Made by a program: the position numbers and the translations under genes
In this document: piece after piece, positions 50,109-58,996 of the stretch
Position numbering within the stretch: position 1 is the first letter of the stretch
How the letters are laid out: each line of letters opens with the position of its first letter
Notes under the pieces: generated by a model
What the model was told of the DNA's origin: nothing
The model's input: only the letters and a program-made list of their open reading frames with translations
Database searches by the model: none
Source: Candidatus Dietzia intestinigallinarum
GTDB lineage: Bacteria; Actinomycetota; Actinomycetes; Mycobacteriales; Mycobacteriaceae
Reading direction: 5' to 3'
NCBI GenBank assembly: GCA_019119875.1
Contig: DWWG01000023.1
Span: forward strand, 1 to 63,127
Length of the DNA: 63,127 bases

Positions 50109-51619
50109 CAGAGCAGCCCCCCGGGGATCTGGGCGGCCCGGGAGAGTGCCCCGTCGGACAGGGTGACGGTGAGACCGTCCAGCTCGCCGGGGGCCAGGTC
50201 GGGAGTGCGCTGAACGAGATCGAGGAAGCGTTCCTGCTCCGGCTCGTCGACGAGCCCCTCGGCGAGGACCCGGAACTTCTCGATGTACTGCTCGCGGGCG
50301 AACGGGCGTGCGCCGAGCGGGTGGGCGTCGGCGACGGCGATCTCGTCGACCACCACGGTGCCGTCGGTGAGCGTGATCTCCGCACGACATCCGAACGCCT
50401 TCTCCCCCGGATCGGTGGAGTGGTAGCGCCGGGTCCACTCGGGGTCCTCGACTGTGGAGATGCGGTTCCACAGTGCGATCGTCTCGGGCCGGCGGGCCCG
50501 CTCCGGGGCGTAGGAACGCTCGTGGTGCCAGGCGCCGTCCTCGAGGGCCACGGCGAAGATGTACATCACCGAGTGGTCGAGGGTCTCGCGGCTGGCCTCG
50601 GGGTCGAACTTCTGGGGGTCGCCCGAGCCCGTCCCGATCACCACGTGCGTGTGATGGCTGGTGTGCAGGACGATCTTCTCGACCGCGGTCAGGTCGGGGA
50701 TGCTCTCCCGCATGCGTCGGGCCAGGTCGATGGGGGCCTGGCTCTGGTACTCGGCCGAGTGCTCCTTGGTGTAGGTGTCGAGGATCGCGCGCTTGGGCTC
50801 CCCGGGCCCGGGCAGCGGAACGGTGTAGGCGTGTTCGGGGCCCGACAGCAGCCAGGCGATCACACCGTCCTCGCCCTCCCAGATGGGGGACGGCGCACCC
50901 TCGCCACGCATCGCGCGGTCGACGGCCTCCACCCCCATCTTCCCGGCGAACGCCGGTGCGAACGCCTTCCAGGACGAGATCTCCCCCTTACGGGACTGGC
51001 GGGTCGCGGTGGTGGTGTGCAGTGCTTGACCGACGGCCTGGTAGACGGTCTCGGTGTCCAGCCCGAGCAGGGTTCCGATCCCGGCGGCGGCCGACGGGCC
51101 GAGGTGGGCGACGTGGTCGATCTTGTGCTCGTGGAGGCAGATGCCCTTGACGAGGTTCACCTGCACCTCGTAGCCGGTCGCGATGCCGCGGATCAGCTCG
51201 TTCCCCCCGAGGTCCTTGTGCTGGGCGGCCGCGAGGATCGCCGGGATGTTGTCGCCCGGATGCGAGTAGTCGGCGGCGAGGAACGTGTCGTGGAAGTCCA
51301 GCTCCCGGACGGCGGTGCCGTTGGCCCATGCTGCCCACTCCGGGGAGACCTTCCCGCCGACGCCGAACAGGGTGGAGCCGGAGCCGTTCCGACTGACGGG
51401 GTGGGCGAGGGCCTGGGCACGGGCCACGGTCGGGGGCCGACGCAGCACCGAGGCCACCGCCACCGCGGCGTTGTCGATCAGACGGTTGACGATCATCTCG
51501 CCGGTGTCGGCCGGCACGGTCACGGGGTCGGTCGCGACTTCCGCGATACGCCAGGCGAGATGCTCCGAGCGCGGGAAATCCTCGGCGCTGCGGCGGGTAC
51601 GAACAGTGTGGCTTCTCAT
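50108..51619 (-). CDS. prpD: 2-methylcitrate dehydratase
   Basis: Dehydrates 2-methylcitrate to 2-methylaconitate in propionate breakdown. 503 residues, MmgE/PrpD family. Recognisable are [42 protein letters not shown] and the segment [16 protein letters not shown]. The ATG at 51619 is supported by a TACGGT box seven bases upstream; a GTG at 51628 overlaps that box and is less likely. First gene of the operon prpD-prpB-prpC-pyc, divergent from prpR. Confidence 0.94.
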   Translation of the reverse strand: MRSHTVRTRRSAEDFPRSEHLAWRIAEVATDPVTVPADTGEMIVNRLIDNAAVAVASVLRRPPTVARAQALAHPVSRNGSGSTLFGVGGKVSPEWAAWANGTAVRELDFHDTFLAADYSHPGDNIPAILAAAQHKDLGGNELIRGIATGYEVQVNLVKGICLHEHKIDHVAHLGPSAAAGIGTLLGLDTETVYQAVGQALHTTTATRQSRKGEISSWKAFAPAFAGKMGVEAVDRAMRGEGAPSPIWEGEDGVIAWLLSGPEHAYTVPLPGPGEPKRAILDTYTKEHSAEYQSQAPIDLARRMRESIPDLTAVEKIVLHTSHHTHVVIGTGSGDPQKFDPEASRETLDHSVMYIFAVALEDGAWHHERSYAPERARRPETIALWNRISTVEDPEWTRRYHSTDPGEKAFGCRAEITLTDGTVVVDEIAVADAHPLGARPFAREQYIEKFRVLAEGLVDEPEQERFLDLVQRTPDLAPGELDGLTVTLSDGALSRAAQIPGGLL

Positions 51620-51626
51620 GATTCGC

Positions 51627-51632
51627 ACCGTA
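51627..51632 (-). promoter_or_regulatory. -10 box of leaderless prpD promoter
   Basis: TACGGT on the minus strand followed by seven bases and the prpD ATG. Confidence 0.5.
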
Positions 51633-51696
51633 TGCGGCTCAGAGCACTGAGGGATAGATGCTGCTCAAGCGTACTTTTGTGACATTGGCGAGCGAA

Positions 51697-51716
51697 TTTT
51701 GCGAACGGTGCGAAAG
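51697..51716. promoter_or_regulatory. Candidate PrpR/RamB-type operator
   Basis: TTTTGCGAACGGTGCGAAAG contains two TTGCGAA-like half sites in the divergent prpD-prpR region, just upstream of the prpR -10 box. Known RamB/PrpR sites are TTTGCAAA-like, so this is a loose match. Another TTTTGTGAC is at about 51675-51683. Confidence 0.35.
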
Positions 51717-51718
51717 TG

Positions 51719-51724
51719 TAGGGT
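51719..51724 (+). promoter_or_regulatory. -10 box of leaderless prpR promoter
   Basis: TAGGGT followed by six bases and the prpR ATG at 51731. Confidence 0.5.
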
Positions 51725-51730
51725 CCCGAT

Positions 51731-53209
51731 ATGGCCAAGCAGTACGCGGGTGCGAGGATCCGCCGGCTCCGCGCGGAGACCGGACTGAGTCAGGTCGAGA
51801 TGGCGCGTCGTCTCGACCTGTCCACCAGCTACCTCAACCAGCTGGAGAACGACCAGCGGCCACTCACCGTCACTGTTCTGCTCAAGTTGACCGGCACCTT
51901 CGACGTCGACGCGGGCTTCTTCTCCGGAGAATCCGAGGCCCGGCTGGTGGCGGACCTGCGGGCGGCACTCGTCGACACTGCTGGCCTGTCGGAGGTGGGG
52001 GCGGTCGGTGACGCCGTGCCCGCGGAGCTGGTTGCGCGGTTTCCCGACGTCGCCCGGCATCTGGTCTCCCTCACGCGGAGGGTCGGCGAACTCGAATCGG
52101 CGCCGGGCGGAGAAGTCCTCGACGGAAGGATGGCCTACGAGCGCGTGCGGGACTTCTTCTACGCCAGACGGAACCACATCCCCGAGCTCGACTCCGCGGC
52201 CGAGACCGTAGCCGGGGAGATCGCGGGAGAGGCCGCCCCCGCCGGGCAACCGGACGCGGTCGGCGCCGCCTGCGAACCCGCACTGGCCGAATGGATGTGG
52301 GAGACGCTCGGCGTGCGGGTCGAACTCGACACGGGTGGCCGGTCCGGCGCGGCGGCCTCGTCGTCGTCCGGCAACACCGCACCGCGCCGACGGTACGATC
52401 CGGCGCGGCGGGTACTCAGCCTGCCCGCCTCGGCATCGCCGGGACGGCGAATGTTCCAGATGGGGGTGCAGGTCGCTTTCCTCGCGTTCGGAGACCTGCT
52501 CGACGAAGTGGTCGACACGGAGCCGGGCCTGGATCCACCGACACGGGCACTGGCGCGCGTGGGACTCGCACAGTACTTCGCAGGTGCTCTCGTCCTGCCC
52601 TACGAGCTGTTCCGGGCGGCCGCGGCGCAGGAACGCTATGACGTGGAGATCCTCGCGCAGCGTTTCGGGGTGGGTTTCGAAACCGTCTGTCACCGGCTGT
52701 CCACGCTGCAACGAAAAGGCTCGCGAGGGGTGCCGTTCCTGTTCGTGCGCACCGATCGCGCCGGGAACATCTCCAAGCGGCAATCCGCGACGGCGTTCCA
52801 TTTCTCTCGCTCCGGAGGGAGCTGCCCGCTGTGGGTGGTCCACCGGGCGTTCGAATCGCCGAACAGGGTGGTCCGACAGGTGGCGGAGATGCCGGATGGC
52901 CGCCGCTACCTGTGGATCGCCAGGACCGTCTCCGGTCGTCCCGCCGGCTTCGGGGCGCCGACAGCGGAGTTCTCCGTGGCACTCGGCTGCGCGGTGGAAC
53001 ACGCGGGTTCGCTCGTGTACTCCGACGGTCTCGACCTGAACGATCGCGACAACGCCACCCCCATCGGAGCAGGCTGCCGAGTCTGTGACCGTCAGGACTG
53101 CGTGCAACGGGCGTTCCCGCGATCCGGCCATGAGGTGATCGCCCCCGAGGACGTGCAGGAGGCCGCGCCGTACGCTTCGGTCTTTCCCCCGACCTCTCGT
53201 CTCGGCTGA
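51731..53209 (+). CDS. prpR: XRE/ScfR-family transcriptional regulator PrpR
   Basis: 492 residues. An N-terminal helix-turn-helix (RIRRLRAETGLSQVEMARRL, then STSYLNQLENDQRPLT) is followed by an IrrE-like/short-chain fatty acyl regulator domain. Near 455-470 CRVCDRQDCVQRAFP gives three Cys that match the iron-sulfur region of actinobacterial PrpR/RamB proteins. Divergent from the methylcitrate operon, so it is its likely activator, sensing propionyl-CoA or redox state. The stop lies inside the 16-base palindrome TGACTTCCGGAAGTCA (53207-53222). Confidence 0.9.
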   Translation: MAKQYAGARIRRLRAETGLSQVEMARRLDLSTSYLNQLENDQRPLTVTVLLKLTGTFDVDAGFFSGESEARLVADLRAALVDTAGLSEVGAVGDAVPAELVARFPDVARHLVSLTRRVGELESAPGGEVLDGRMAYERVRDFFYARRNHIPELDSAAETVAGEIAGEAAPAGQPDAVGAACEPALAEWMWETLGVRVELDTGGRSGAAASSSSGNTAPRRRYDPARRVLSLPASASPGRRMFQMGVQVAFLAFGDLLDEVVDTEPGLDPPTRALARVGLAQYFAGALVLPYELFRAAAAQERYDVEILAQRFGVGFETVCHRLSTLQRKGSRGVPFLFVRTDRAGNISKRQSATAFHFSRSGGSCPLWVVHRAFESPNRVVRQVAEMPDGRRYLWIARTVSGRPAGFGAPTAEFSVALGCAVEHAGSLVYSDGLDLNDRDNATPIGAGCRVCDRQDCVQRAFPRSGHEVIAPEDVQEAAPYASVFPPTSRLG

Positions 53210-53296
53210 CTTCCGGAAGTCATGGCGCTCCGCCCACGTCGCGGGCGAACCTCGTAGGCGTGTGTCGAGGGCGACCGGACCTGCCGAATCCTGGAA

Positions 53297-53369
53297 TTGC
53301 GCACCATCAGCGTGTTGCGCGCCATCAGCGAGATTTTCCTCGGCGTGTCGCCACGCTGATGATGCGCAA
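53297..53369. repeat. 18-bp inverted repeat with extra tandem arm downstream of prpR
   Basis: Arm A TTGCGCACCATCAGCGTG (53297-53314), tandem copy TTGCGCGCCATCAGCGAG (53315-53332), then inverted arm CACGCTGATGATGCGCAA (53352-53369), which matches arm A at 17 of 18 positions. The 321-base gap 53210-53530 has no gene I can support. It could be a terminator, an RNA element or a mobile repeat remnant. Confidence 0.85.
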
Positions 53370-53530
53370 ATCGGGGGTCGCCTCGATGGCCAGCCCGTGC
53401 GCACGCGCGGAGTGCAGGAGGCGGGGTGAGGCGTCGGGGCGCACCTACCCGACCCCGAGCCGGAATCAGGTGCGGAAACAGGGGATCTCCCCGATGTGCC
53501 GGGAGGGCCTGAAGGGACACCATTCCGACC

Positions 53531-54139
53531 ATGGCCACCGATCGACTCCACCTGCTGCTGTACCGGGCGCTGTTGCTGACCACCGCAGTCGTGGCGCTGA
53601 TCCTGGGCGTAGTCGCCGGGCTCGAGGCGCCCGACATCACCCCCGAGTACCAGCTCACCGGATACTGGCGGGCGTACGGGCTGCTGGTGTTTGCGGCTTT
53701 GTCCGCCTATCTCGGTGTCGCCCCGCCCGGAGCCGGAGTGCTGTGGCTGGTCGTGATCTTCCACAAGGCGTCCATGACGATGACCGCAGTGTTGCTGCTG
53801 CGTCACGACGTCAGTGGTGCGCCAGCGGCTGCCGCGATCGACGGGGCGATAGTTCTGGCAACGCTCGTGGCGCTCGGGTTGCGGGGACCGGCGGCGCGGG
53901 CCCGTCGAGCCGCCCGGGCGGAGGCGCGGCAGCAGATCCGGGCGGAGGAGCGGGAGCGTGAGCAGCCTCGGGCGGAGAGGCTGGAGCGTGAGCAGCCTCG
54001 GGCGGAGGTGCGGCAGCAGACCCGGGCCGAGACGCGGGAGCGTGAGCAGCCTCGGTCGGAGACAGGGGAGCGGCAGCAGCCCCGGGCGTCTCGCCGGGGC
54101 CCCGGGGCCCGACCGGTGCTCGCGCATCACGCGGTCTGA
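53531..54139 (+). CDS. Small membrane protein with charged repeat tail
   Basis: 202 residues, no family recognised. Four hydrophobic segments in the first 120 residues (for example VVALILGVVAG, GLLVFAALSAYLGV, GVLWLVVIFHKA, GAIVLATLVALGL) suggest an integral membrane protein. The last 75 residues are Arg/Glu/Gln-rich and predicted coiled coil or disordered, built on copies of EREQPRAE and encoded by in-frame DNA repeats at 53953-53977, 53983-54007 and 54037-54061. GAAGGG lies about 17 bases before the ATG. A 21-base minisatellite follows the stop. Confidence 0.65.
   Translation: MATDRLHLLLYRALLLTTAVVALILGVVAGLEAPDITPEYQLTGYWRAYGLLVFAALSAYLGVAPPGAGVLWLVVIFHKASMTMTAVLLLRHDVSGAPAAAAIDGAIVLATLVALGLRGPAARARRAARAEARQQIRAEEREREQPRAERLEREQPRAEVRQQTRAETREREQPRSETGERQQPRASRRGPGARPVLAHHAV
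53953..54061. repeat. In-frame 25-nt repeats in membrane protein tail
   Basis: GGAGCGTGAGCAGCCTCGG plus a following CGGAG occurs at 53953, 53983 and 54037. Spacings of 30 and 54 bases keep the frame, giving repeated EREQPRAE-type peptides. Confidence 0.85.
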
Positions 54140-54143
54140 CGAG

Positions 54144-54242
54144 AGCGGGGCGCGGACGTGCACAAGCGGGGCGGGGACGTGCACAAGCAGGGCGCGGACA
54201 TGCAGAAGCGGGGCGGGGACGTGCACAAGCAGGGCGGGGAGG
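54144..54242. repeat. 21-nt tandem repeat array (minisatellite)
   Basis: About 4.7 copies of a 21-base unit like AGCGGGGCGGGGACGTGCAC, starting at 54144, 54165, 54186, 54207 and 54228, with a few substitutions between copies. It fills most of the gap between the membrane protein gene and the convergent mntR-like gene. No spacer structure, so not CRISPR. Confidence 0.93.
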
Positions 54243-54292
54243 CGGGAGTGTGCGGTGTCGTCGTCCCGGTGCTTCCCGACGCGCGGGCGGGC

Positions 54293-54982
54293 TCAGTCCC
54301 CGTCGACGCGCACACGCACCGCGGCAGCCACCGGAGTCCCCAACGCGATGGACCGCCCGTCGAGAACAACGGTGATGATCCCCAGCTCGAGCTGTCGGGA
54401 GCGGACTTCCACGAGGCTGTCCGGGCGCAGGCCGAGCTCCCCGAGGTGCCGCAGCACGGTGTTGTCCCGGTCGGACACCCGCGTCACGACACCTGAGATC
54501 CCCTCGGGCGCCTCGTCGAGCGGGACATCGCCGATGGGCTCCAGGCGACCGTCGCGGGTGGGGATCGGATCCCCGTGTGGATCGCGACGAGGATGATCCA
54601 GGAAACCGTCCAGGGCGTCGACGAACCGGTCCGAGACCACGTGCTCGAGTGCGTCTGCCTCGGCATGGACCTCGTCCCAGGAGTAGCCCAGGCACCGGGC
54701 GAGAAACGTCTCGAGAATGCGGTGGCGGCGAACCATGGCCACCGCCAGCTCCCGGCCCGCCTCGGTCAACTCGACGGGCGCGTACGGACGATGATCCGCC
54801 AACTCCAGGGCGACCAGCTTGCGGACTCCCTCGGTGACGGTCGACGGCGAGGCACCCAACCGCTCCGCGAGCGCCCCGGACGTGACGGCGTTCCCGCCCG
54901 ACCCCAGCGCGTACACAGCCATCAGATATGCCTGCATGGTCGGCGTGAGGTCTGTGAGCTGGACGGGGCTGGCGTCGGTCAT
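54293..54982 (-). CDS. mntR: DtxR-family metal-dependent repressor (MntR/IdeR-like)
   Basis: 229 residues. The winged helix (TMQAYLMAVYALG, LAERLGASPSTVTEGVRKL, then APVELTEAGRELA), the metal-binding dimerisation helices (RRHRILETFLARCLGYSWDEVHAEADALEHVVSD) and a C-terminal FeoA/SH3-like domain are all seen. The metal ligands His, Glu and Asp/Cys are of the DtxR type; Mn2+ is favoured by the neighbouring transporter. Its ATG overlaps the permease stop by four bases, so the operon encodes its own repressor as last gene. Confidence 0.88.
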   Translation of the reverse strand: MTDASPVQLTDLTPTMQAYLMAVYALGSGGNAVTSGALAERLGASPSTVTEGVRKLVALELADHRPYAPVELTEAGRELAVAMVRRHRILETFLARCLGYSWDEVHAEADALEHVVSDRFVDALDGFLDHPRRDPHGDPIPTRDGRLEPIGDVPLDEAPEGISGVVTRVSDRDNTVLRHLGELGLRPDSLVEVRSRQLELGIITVVLDGRSIALGTPVAAAVRVRVDGD

Positions 54983-55848
54983 GCCGCCAGTGTCTCAGAT
55001 CGGCGCGACGTGACCGTGGCGACAGCGCGCGTCACGAGGCCCCGCCGCGGTGCGAACAGCTGGGCAACGGTGAACAGTGCGGCCTGGGAGATGACGACCA
55101 TGGGCCCGGGAGGCAGATCGGCGTAATAGCCGATGTACACGCCCGCCACGCCGCCGATGAGGGCCACGATCACGGAGACCGCCATGAGGGTCCGCATCGT
55201 GTTGGTCAACAGCTGCGCGGTCGCTCCGGGGATGATGAGGGTCGCCACCACCAGGATCACCCCGACGGACTGGACGCCGGCCACGGTCGCGGTGGCGAGG
55301 GTCACCAGGAGCACACCGGTGAGCAGCCGGGTCCGCAGGCCGAGGGTGTGGGCGTGCAGTTTGTCGAATGCGAGCAGCACGAGATCGCGTCGGAGGGCGA
55401 GCAGCACCACGACGGTGAACGCCGCGACGATCAGCACTTGAACCAGTTGTTGATCGCCGACGCCGAGCAGGCTGCCGAACAGGATCGTGTGCAGGTCCTG
55501 CTGGCTGGGGAACCGCGCGATGAGCACCAGCCCTATCGAGAACAGTGCGGTGAACACGATGCCCATCGCCGCGTCCTCGCGCACGGTGCCGCCTTCACGG
55601 ACCACGCCGATGAGCGCCACCGCGACGAGCGCCGCCAGTAGTGCGCCGATCGCGAACGGGAACCCGAGGATGGAGGCGACGGCGACGCCGGGGAGCACGG
55701 CGTGAGAGACGGCGTCACCCATCAACGCCCACCCCATGTGGACCAGCCAGCAGCTCAACAGCGCCCCGGCCACGCTCGCGGCGATCACCACGACCAGCGC
55801 CCGCCACATGAAGTCGTACGCCATCGGTTCGAGCAGGAAGTCGATCAT
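54979..55848 (-). CDS. mntB: Mn2+/Zn2+-type ABC transporter permease
   Basis: 289 residues of the ABC-3 (ZnuB/MntB) permease family with about eight spans. The conserved GWALMGDAVSHAVLPGVA and the late VQSVGVILVVATLIIPGATAQLL are present. Overlaps ATPase and repressor genes by four bases on either side. Metal specificity cannot be decided from sequence; manganese is suggested by the MntR-type regulator. Confidence 0.9.
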   Translation of the reverse strand: MIDFLLEPMAYDFMWRALVVVIAASVAGALLSCWLVHMGWALMGDAVSHAVLPGVAVASILGFPFAIGALLAALVAVALIGVVREGGTVREDAAMGIVFTALFSIGLVLIARFPSQQDLHTILFGSLLGVGDQQLVQVLIVAAFTVVVLLALRRDLVLLAFDKLHAHTLGLRTRLLTGVLLVTLATATVAGVQSVGVILVVATLIIPGATAQLLTNTMRTLMAVSVIVALIGGVAGVYIGYYADLPPGPMVVISQAALFTVAQLFAPRRGLVTRAVATVTSRRSETLAA

Positions 55849-56642
55849 GAGGACACCTCGTGGGCCGTGTCGGCCCGGTTCGTCGGGAGGGGGGTGGCGA
55901 CCGGCGTCGTCGGGAGACGGGCTCCCAGCAGGGTGGCGAGCATTTCGGGCGTCGTCGTCTCGGCGACGGAACCGTGCGCGATCAACCGTCCGTCCAGCAG
56001 CGCCACCGAGTCCGCCAGCCGGTCGACCGTGTCGAGGTGGTGCGTCGAGACCAGCGCGGTCCGGCCCTGTGCCGCCAGCTCACGCATCACATCGAGGTAG
56101 ACCTCTTCACTTCCGGCGTCCATGCCGTTGAACGGCTCGTCGAGCAGCAACAGGTCCGCTTCCTGCGCGAGACAGCGGGCGAGGAGGACTCGTCGACGCT
56201 GCCCGCCGGACAGGTCGCTGATCCTTCTGCCGGCGACGCCGTCGAGTCCGACCCTGTCGAGCGCCGAGTCGACGGCCCGACGGTCGTCCCCGGAGGCCCT
56301 GCGCCAGATTCCGGTGAAGGGCCGGCGTCCCTGCATGACGACGTCACGGGCGGTGACGGGGAATCCTTCGTCGATGCCGTCCGCCTGTCCGACCGTGGCG
56401 ACCTTTCCGGAGCCGAGCGCGGCTCTGATGGGCTGGTTCAGGATCCGGACCTGCCCGCGCGTGGGCCGGACCAGGCCGAGCAGTGCCAGCAGCAGAGTCG
56501 ACTTGCCTGACCCGTTGGGTCCCAGGAGGACGGTCACGGTGCCTCGCGGCACCCGGAGGGAGACGTCCGTGAGGGCGCGGACGTGGCCCCGGTCGACGGT
56601 GAGGTCGACGACGTCGACGGCGAGATCGGAGTTCGTGCTCAT
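55845..56642 (-). CDS. mntC: Mn2+/Zn2+-type ABC transporter ATP-binding protein
   Basis: 265 residues. Walker A GPNGSGKSTLL near 39-49, signature LSGGQRRRVLLARCLA near 143 and Walker B LLLLDEPFNG near 163 are intact, with the switch His in VSTHHLDTV. The ATG at 56642 overlaps the binding protein stop by four bases. The longer frame upstream is a shadow inside the next gene. The last 25 residues are a Thr/Pro-rich extension. Confidence 0.9.
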   Translation of the reverse strand: MSTNSDLAVDVVDLTVDRGHVRALTDVSLRVPRGTVTVLLGPNGSGKSTLLLALLGLVRPTRGQVRILNQPIRAALGSGKVATVGQADGIDEGFPVTARDVVMQGRRPFTGIWRRASGDDRRAVDSALDRVGLDGVAGRRISDLSGGQRRRVLLARCLAQEADLLLLDEPFNGMDAGSEEVYLDVMRELAAQGRTALVSTHHLDTVDRLADSVALLDGRLIAHGSVAETTTPEMLATLLGARLPTTPVATPLPTNRADTAHEVSS

Positions 56643-57559
56643 GAACGCGTCAGTCCCTTGGTGATCAGGTCGAGGTCGTGTTCGAGAAGTGCGATGTAGG
56701 TGGGGACCTCCCCGTCGGGTTCGGAGAGTGAGTCGACGTACAGGGTTCCGCCCATCTCCGCGCCGGTGGCACTGGCGACCTGCCGCATCGCGGTGTCGGA
56801 GACGGTCGACTCGCAGAACACCGCCGGGATCTGCTGGTCGCGGACCGCGTCGATCAAGCCGGTGACCTGCTGTGGCGTTCCCTGCGCCTCCGTGTTCACC
56901 GCCCAGAGGTAGTGCTCCTCGAGGCCGACATCCCGCGCGAGGTAGGAGAATGCGCCCTCGCAGGTCACAAGTGCGCGGTGGTCGGGAGGCAGCGACTGCA
57001 GCGACTGCTCGGCGCGCTGCATGAGTGCGTCGAGTTCCGCCTCGTACTCGGCGGCGTGCTGCCGGAACTCGTCCGCTCCGTCGGGGTCGAGCTCGGACAG
57101 GGCCCTGGTGATGTTCTGGATGTACTTCTTGCCCTCCCGGGGGGAGATCCACGCGTGGGGGTTGGGTCTGCCCGTGTACTCCCCGGACACGATGGGGACC
57201 GGGTCGACCCCCTCCGAGGCGACCGCGTGCGTGCCCCCGGACTGCAGGAACCGGGTGAGCCAGTCGTCCACCCCCAGCCCGTTGGACACCAGAAGGTCTG
57301 CTCCCGCGACACGCTTGAGATCGCCGGTGGTGGGTTCGTACTGGTGGATGTCGGCGCCCACCTGGGTGATCGACTCGACCTCCACCCTGTCGCCGGCGAT
57401 GCGTTCGGTCATGTCGGCGAGGATCGTGAAGGTGGTGGCCACGAGCGGCCGGTCACCGTCGGGCGGGTCCGAATCGGAGGGTGCGCACGCGGACAGGGCG
57501 AGCGGCAGCGCGAGGACGGCAGCGGCGATTCGACGACGACCCAATAAAGATTTCGGCAT
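56639..57559 (-). CDS. mntA: Metal ABC transporter substrate-binding lipoprotein (ZnuA/MntA-like)
   Basis: 306 residues. Signal peptide with lipobox LSAC (Cys25). Cluster 9 binding protein: the metal ligands are the His of [14 protein letters not shown], the His of [11 protein letters not shown], the Glu of [11 protein letters not shown] and the Asp of [12 protein letters not shown]. No His-rich loop of the zinc-type proteins is present, which leans towards manganese. First gene of the operon mntA-mntC-mntB-mntR, with a TAATAT -10 box and a palindrome overlapping the start codon. Confidence 0.9.
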   Translation of the reverse strand: MPKSLLGRRRIAAAVLALPLALSACAPSDSDPPDGDRPLVATTFTILADMTERIAGDRVEVESITQVGADIHQYEPTTGDLKRVAGADLLVSNGLGVDDWLTRFLQSGGTHAVASEGVDPVPIVSGEYTGRPNPHAWISPREGKKYIQNITRALSELDPDGADEFRQHAAEYEAELDALMQRAEQSLQSLPPDHRALVTCEGAFSYLARDVGLEEHYLWAVNTEAQGTPQQVTGLIDAVRDQQIPAVFCESTVSDTAMRQVASATGAEMGGTLYVDSLSEPDGEVPTYIALLEHDLDLITKGLTRS

Positions 57560-57567
57560 GGCGAAAT
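57550..57567. promoter_or_regulatory. Palindrome over mntA start and -10 region (candidate MntR operator)
   Basis: ATTTCGGCATGGCGAAAT on the plus strand is an inverted repeat with one mismatched pair (16 of 18 positions). It covers the ATG of mntA and touches the TAATAT box, so a bound repressor would block both polymerase and the leaderless start. Confidence 0.55.
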
Positions 57568-57571
57568 ATTA
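57566..57571 (-). promoter_or_regulatory. -10 box of leaderless mntA promoter
   Basis: TAATAT on the minus strand followed by six bases and the ATG at 57559. Confidence 0.55.
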
Positions 57572-57594
57572 TCGGCTGCCCGGCCGGAGGACAA

Positions 57595-58080
57595 CTATTG
57601 GCTACCCGCATATCCCAGCTGCCGCCACGCCTCGTAGACGGCCACCGCGGCCGCGTTCGACAGGTTCATCGAGCGACGGCCCGGCAGCATGGGTATCCGA
57701 ACTCGCGCCGTGACCTTGTCGTCGTCGAGCACCTCCGGCGCCAACCCAGTGGGCTCCGGACCGAACAACAACACGTCCCCCCGCGCGAACTCCACCTCCG
57801 GCAACGACACCTCGGCGCGCGCGGTGAACGCGAACACCCGCCCCGGCAGCAGTCGCGCGTAGGCCGCCGCGAGATTCTCGTGCACCTCGACGTGCGCCAG
57901 GTCGTGGTAGTCCAGCCCCGCACGTCGCAGATGCTTCTCGGACAGATCGAAGCCCAGCGGCCCGGCGAGGTGCAGCTCGCAGCCCGCGCCCGCCGACATG
58001 CGGATCGCGTTGCCGGTGTTCGGCGGGATACACGGTCGGTCGAACAGCAGGCGTACATCCGCTCCGGTCATGTCCGGCAT
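57595..58080 (-). CDS. trmL: tRNA (cytidine(34)-2'-O)-methyltransferase
   Basis: SPOUT-class methyltransferase that methylates the wobble ribose of tRNA-Leu. 161 residues. [19 protein letters not shown] near the start, [18 protein letters not shown] in the knot and [26 protein letters not shown] at the end are standard TrmL motifs. ATG at 58080; a second ATG at 58071 is nearly as good. Shares a short divergent promoter region with folD. Confidence 0.92.
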   Translation of the reverse strand: MPDMTGADVRLLFDRPCIPPNTGNAIRMSAGAGCELHLAGPLGFDLSEKHLRRAGLDYHDLAHVEVHENLAAAYARLLPGRVFAFTARAEVSLPEVEFARGDVLLFGPEPTGLAPEVLDDDKVTARVRIPMLPGRRSMNLSNAAAVAVYEAWRQLGYAGSQ

Positions 58081-58131
58081 TCTGGCAGTGCCGTGCCTGC
58101 GTGCCCGCCGGGGAGTGGGATACTGGCAGCC

Positions 58132-58989
58132 GTGACCGCGATCAAGCTGGACGGCAAGCTCACCCGCGACGAGATCGTCGCCGACCTCACCACGCGCGTG
58201 GCCGCGCTCCGGGACAAGGGCATCACCCCCGGGCTCGGCACCGTGCTCGTCGGCGACGACCCCGGCAGCCACTCCTACGTCAAGATGAAGCATCGCGACT
58301 GCGAACAGGTCGGCATCGCCTCCATCAGGCGCGATCTGCCCGCCGACACCACGCAGGCCGAGCTCGAGGCCGTGATCGACGAGCTCAACGCCGACCCCGC
58401 CTGCACCGGATACATCGTGCAGCTGCCCCTGCCGAAGCATCTGGACGAGAACGCGATCCTCGCACGCATCGACCCCGCCAAGGATGCCGACGGCCTCCAC
58501 CCGGTGAACCTCGGCAAGCTCGTGCTGAACGAGCCCGCCCCGCTGCCCTGCACCCCGAACGGGTGTATCGCCCTGCTGCGACGCTTCGACGTGGACCTGA
58601 ACGGTGCGCACGTCGTGGTGATCGGTCGCGGCGTCACCGTGGGTCGGCCCATCGGGCTCATGCTGACCCGCCGCAGCGAGAACTCGACCGTCACGCTGTG
58701 CCACACCGGCACCCGCGATCTGGCCGCCGAGACCCGGCGGGCCGACGTGATCGTGGCCGCCGCCGGCGTCCCGTACATGCTGACCGCCGACATGGTCGCC
58801 CCCGGGGCCGCCGTGCTCGACGTGGGCGTGTCCCGAGTGGACGGCAAGCTGGCCGGCGACGTGCACCCGGACGTGTGGGAGGTCGCCGGGGCGGTCTCGC
58901 CGAACCCGGGGGGCGTCGGCCCGCTGACCCGCGCATTCCTGCTGAGCAACGTGGTCGAGCGCTGCGAGCGACTGTCCGCTGAGACGTGA
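58132..58989 (+). CDS. folD: Methylenetetrahydrofolate dehydrogenase / methenyl-THF cyclohydrolase
   Basis: Bifunctional one-carbon enzyme, 285 residues. Catalytic Lys in [15 protein letters not shown] near 50, [13 protein letters not shown] near 145, and the NADP site [17 protein letters not shown] near 165; [15 protein letters not shown] closes the fold. GTG start at 58132, decided by conserved [13 protein letters not shown]. The DUF3017 gene follows after seven bases, so the two form an operon. Confidence 0.96.
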   Translation: MTAIKLDGKLTRDEIVADLTTRVAALRDKGITPGLGTVLVGDDPGSHSYVKMKHRDCEQVGIASIRRDLPADTTQAELEAVIDELNADPACTGYIVQLPLPKHLDENAILARIDPAKDADGLHPVNLGKLVLNEPAPLPCTPNGCIALLRRFDVDLNGAHVVVIGRGVTVGRPIGLMLTRRSENSTVTLCHTGTRDLAAETRRADVIVAAAGVPYMLTADMVAPGAAVLDVGVSRVDGKLAGDVHPDVWEVAGAVSPNPGGVGPLTRAFLLSNVVERCERLSAET

Positions 58990-58996
58990 GGCACGT

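Noticed and set aside
53248..53260. AACCTCGTAGGCG, like the 3' end of c-di-AMP riboswitches
   Set aside because: The required upstream aptamer parts would lie in prpR coding sequence and are not present; treated as chance.
53092..53658. Minus-strand frame containing YEVRPR-like peptide
   Set aside because: Overlaps prpR and the next gene antisense; Arg-rich shadow composition.
51665..54226. Long minus-strand frame opposite prpR and the membrane protein
   Set aside because: Antisense shadow; its repeated peptide comes only from the 21-nt minisatellite.
54144..54242. Possible CRISPR array
   Set aside because: Contiguous 21-nt units without spacers and no cas genes; it is a minisatellite.
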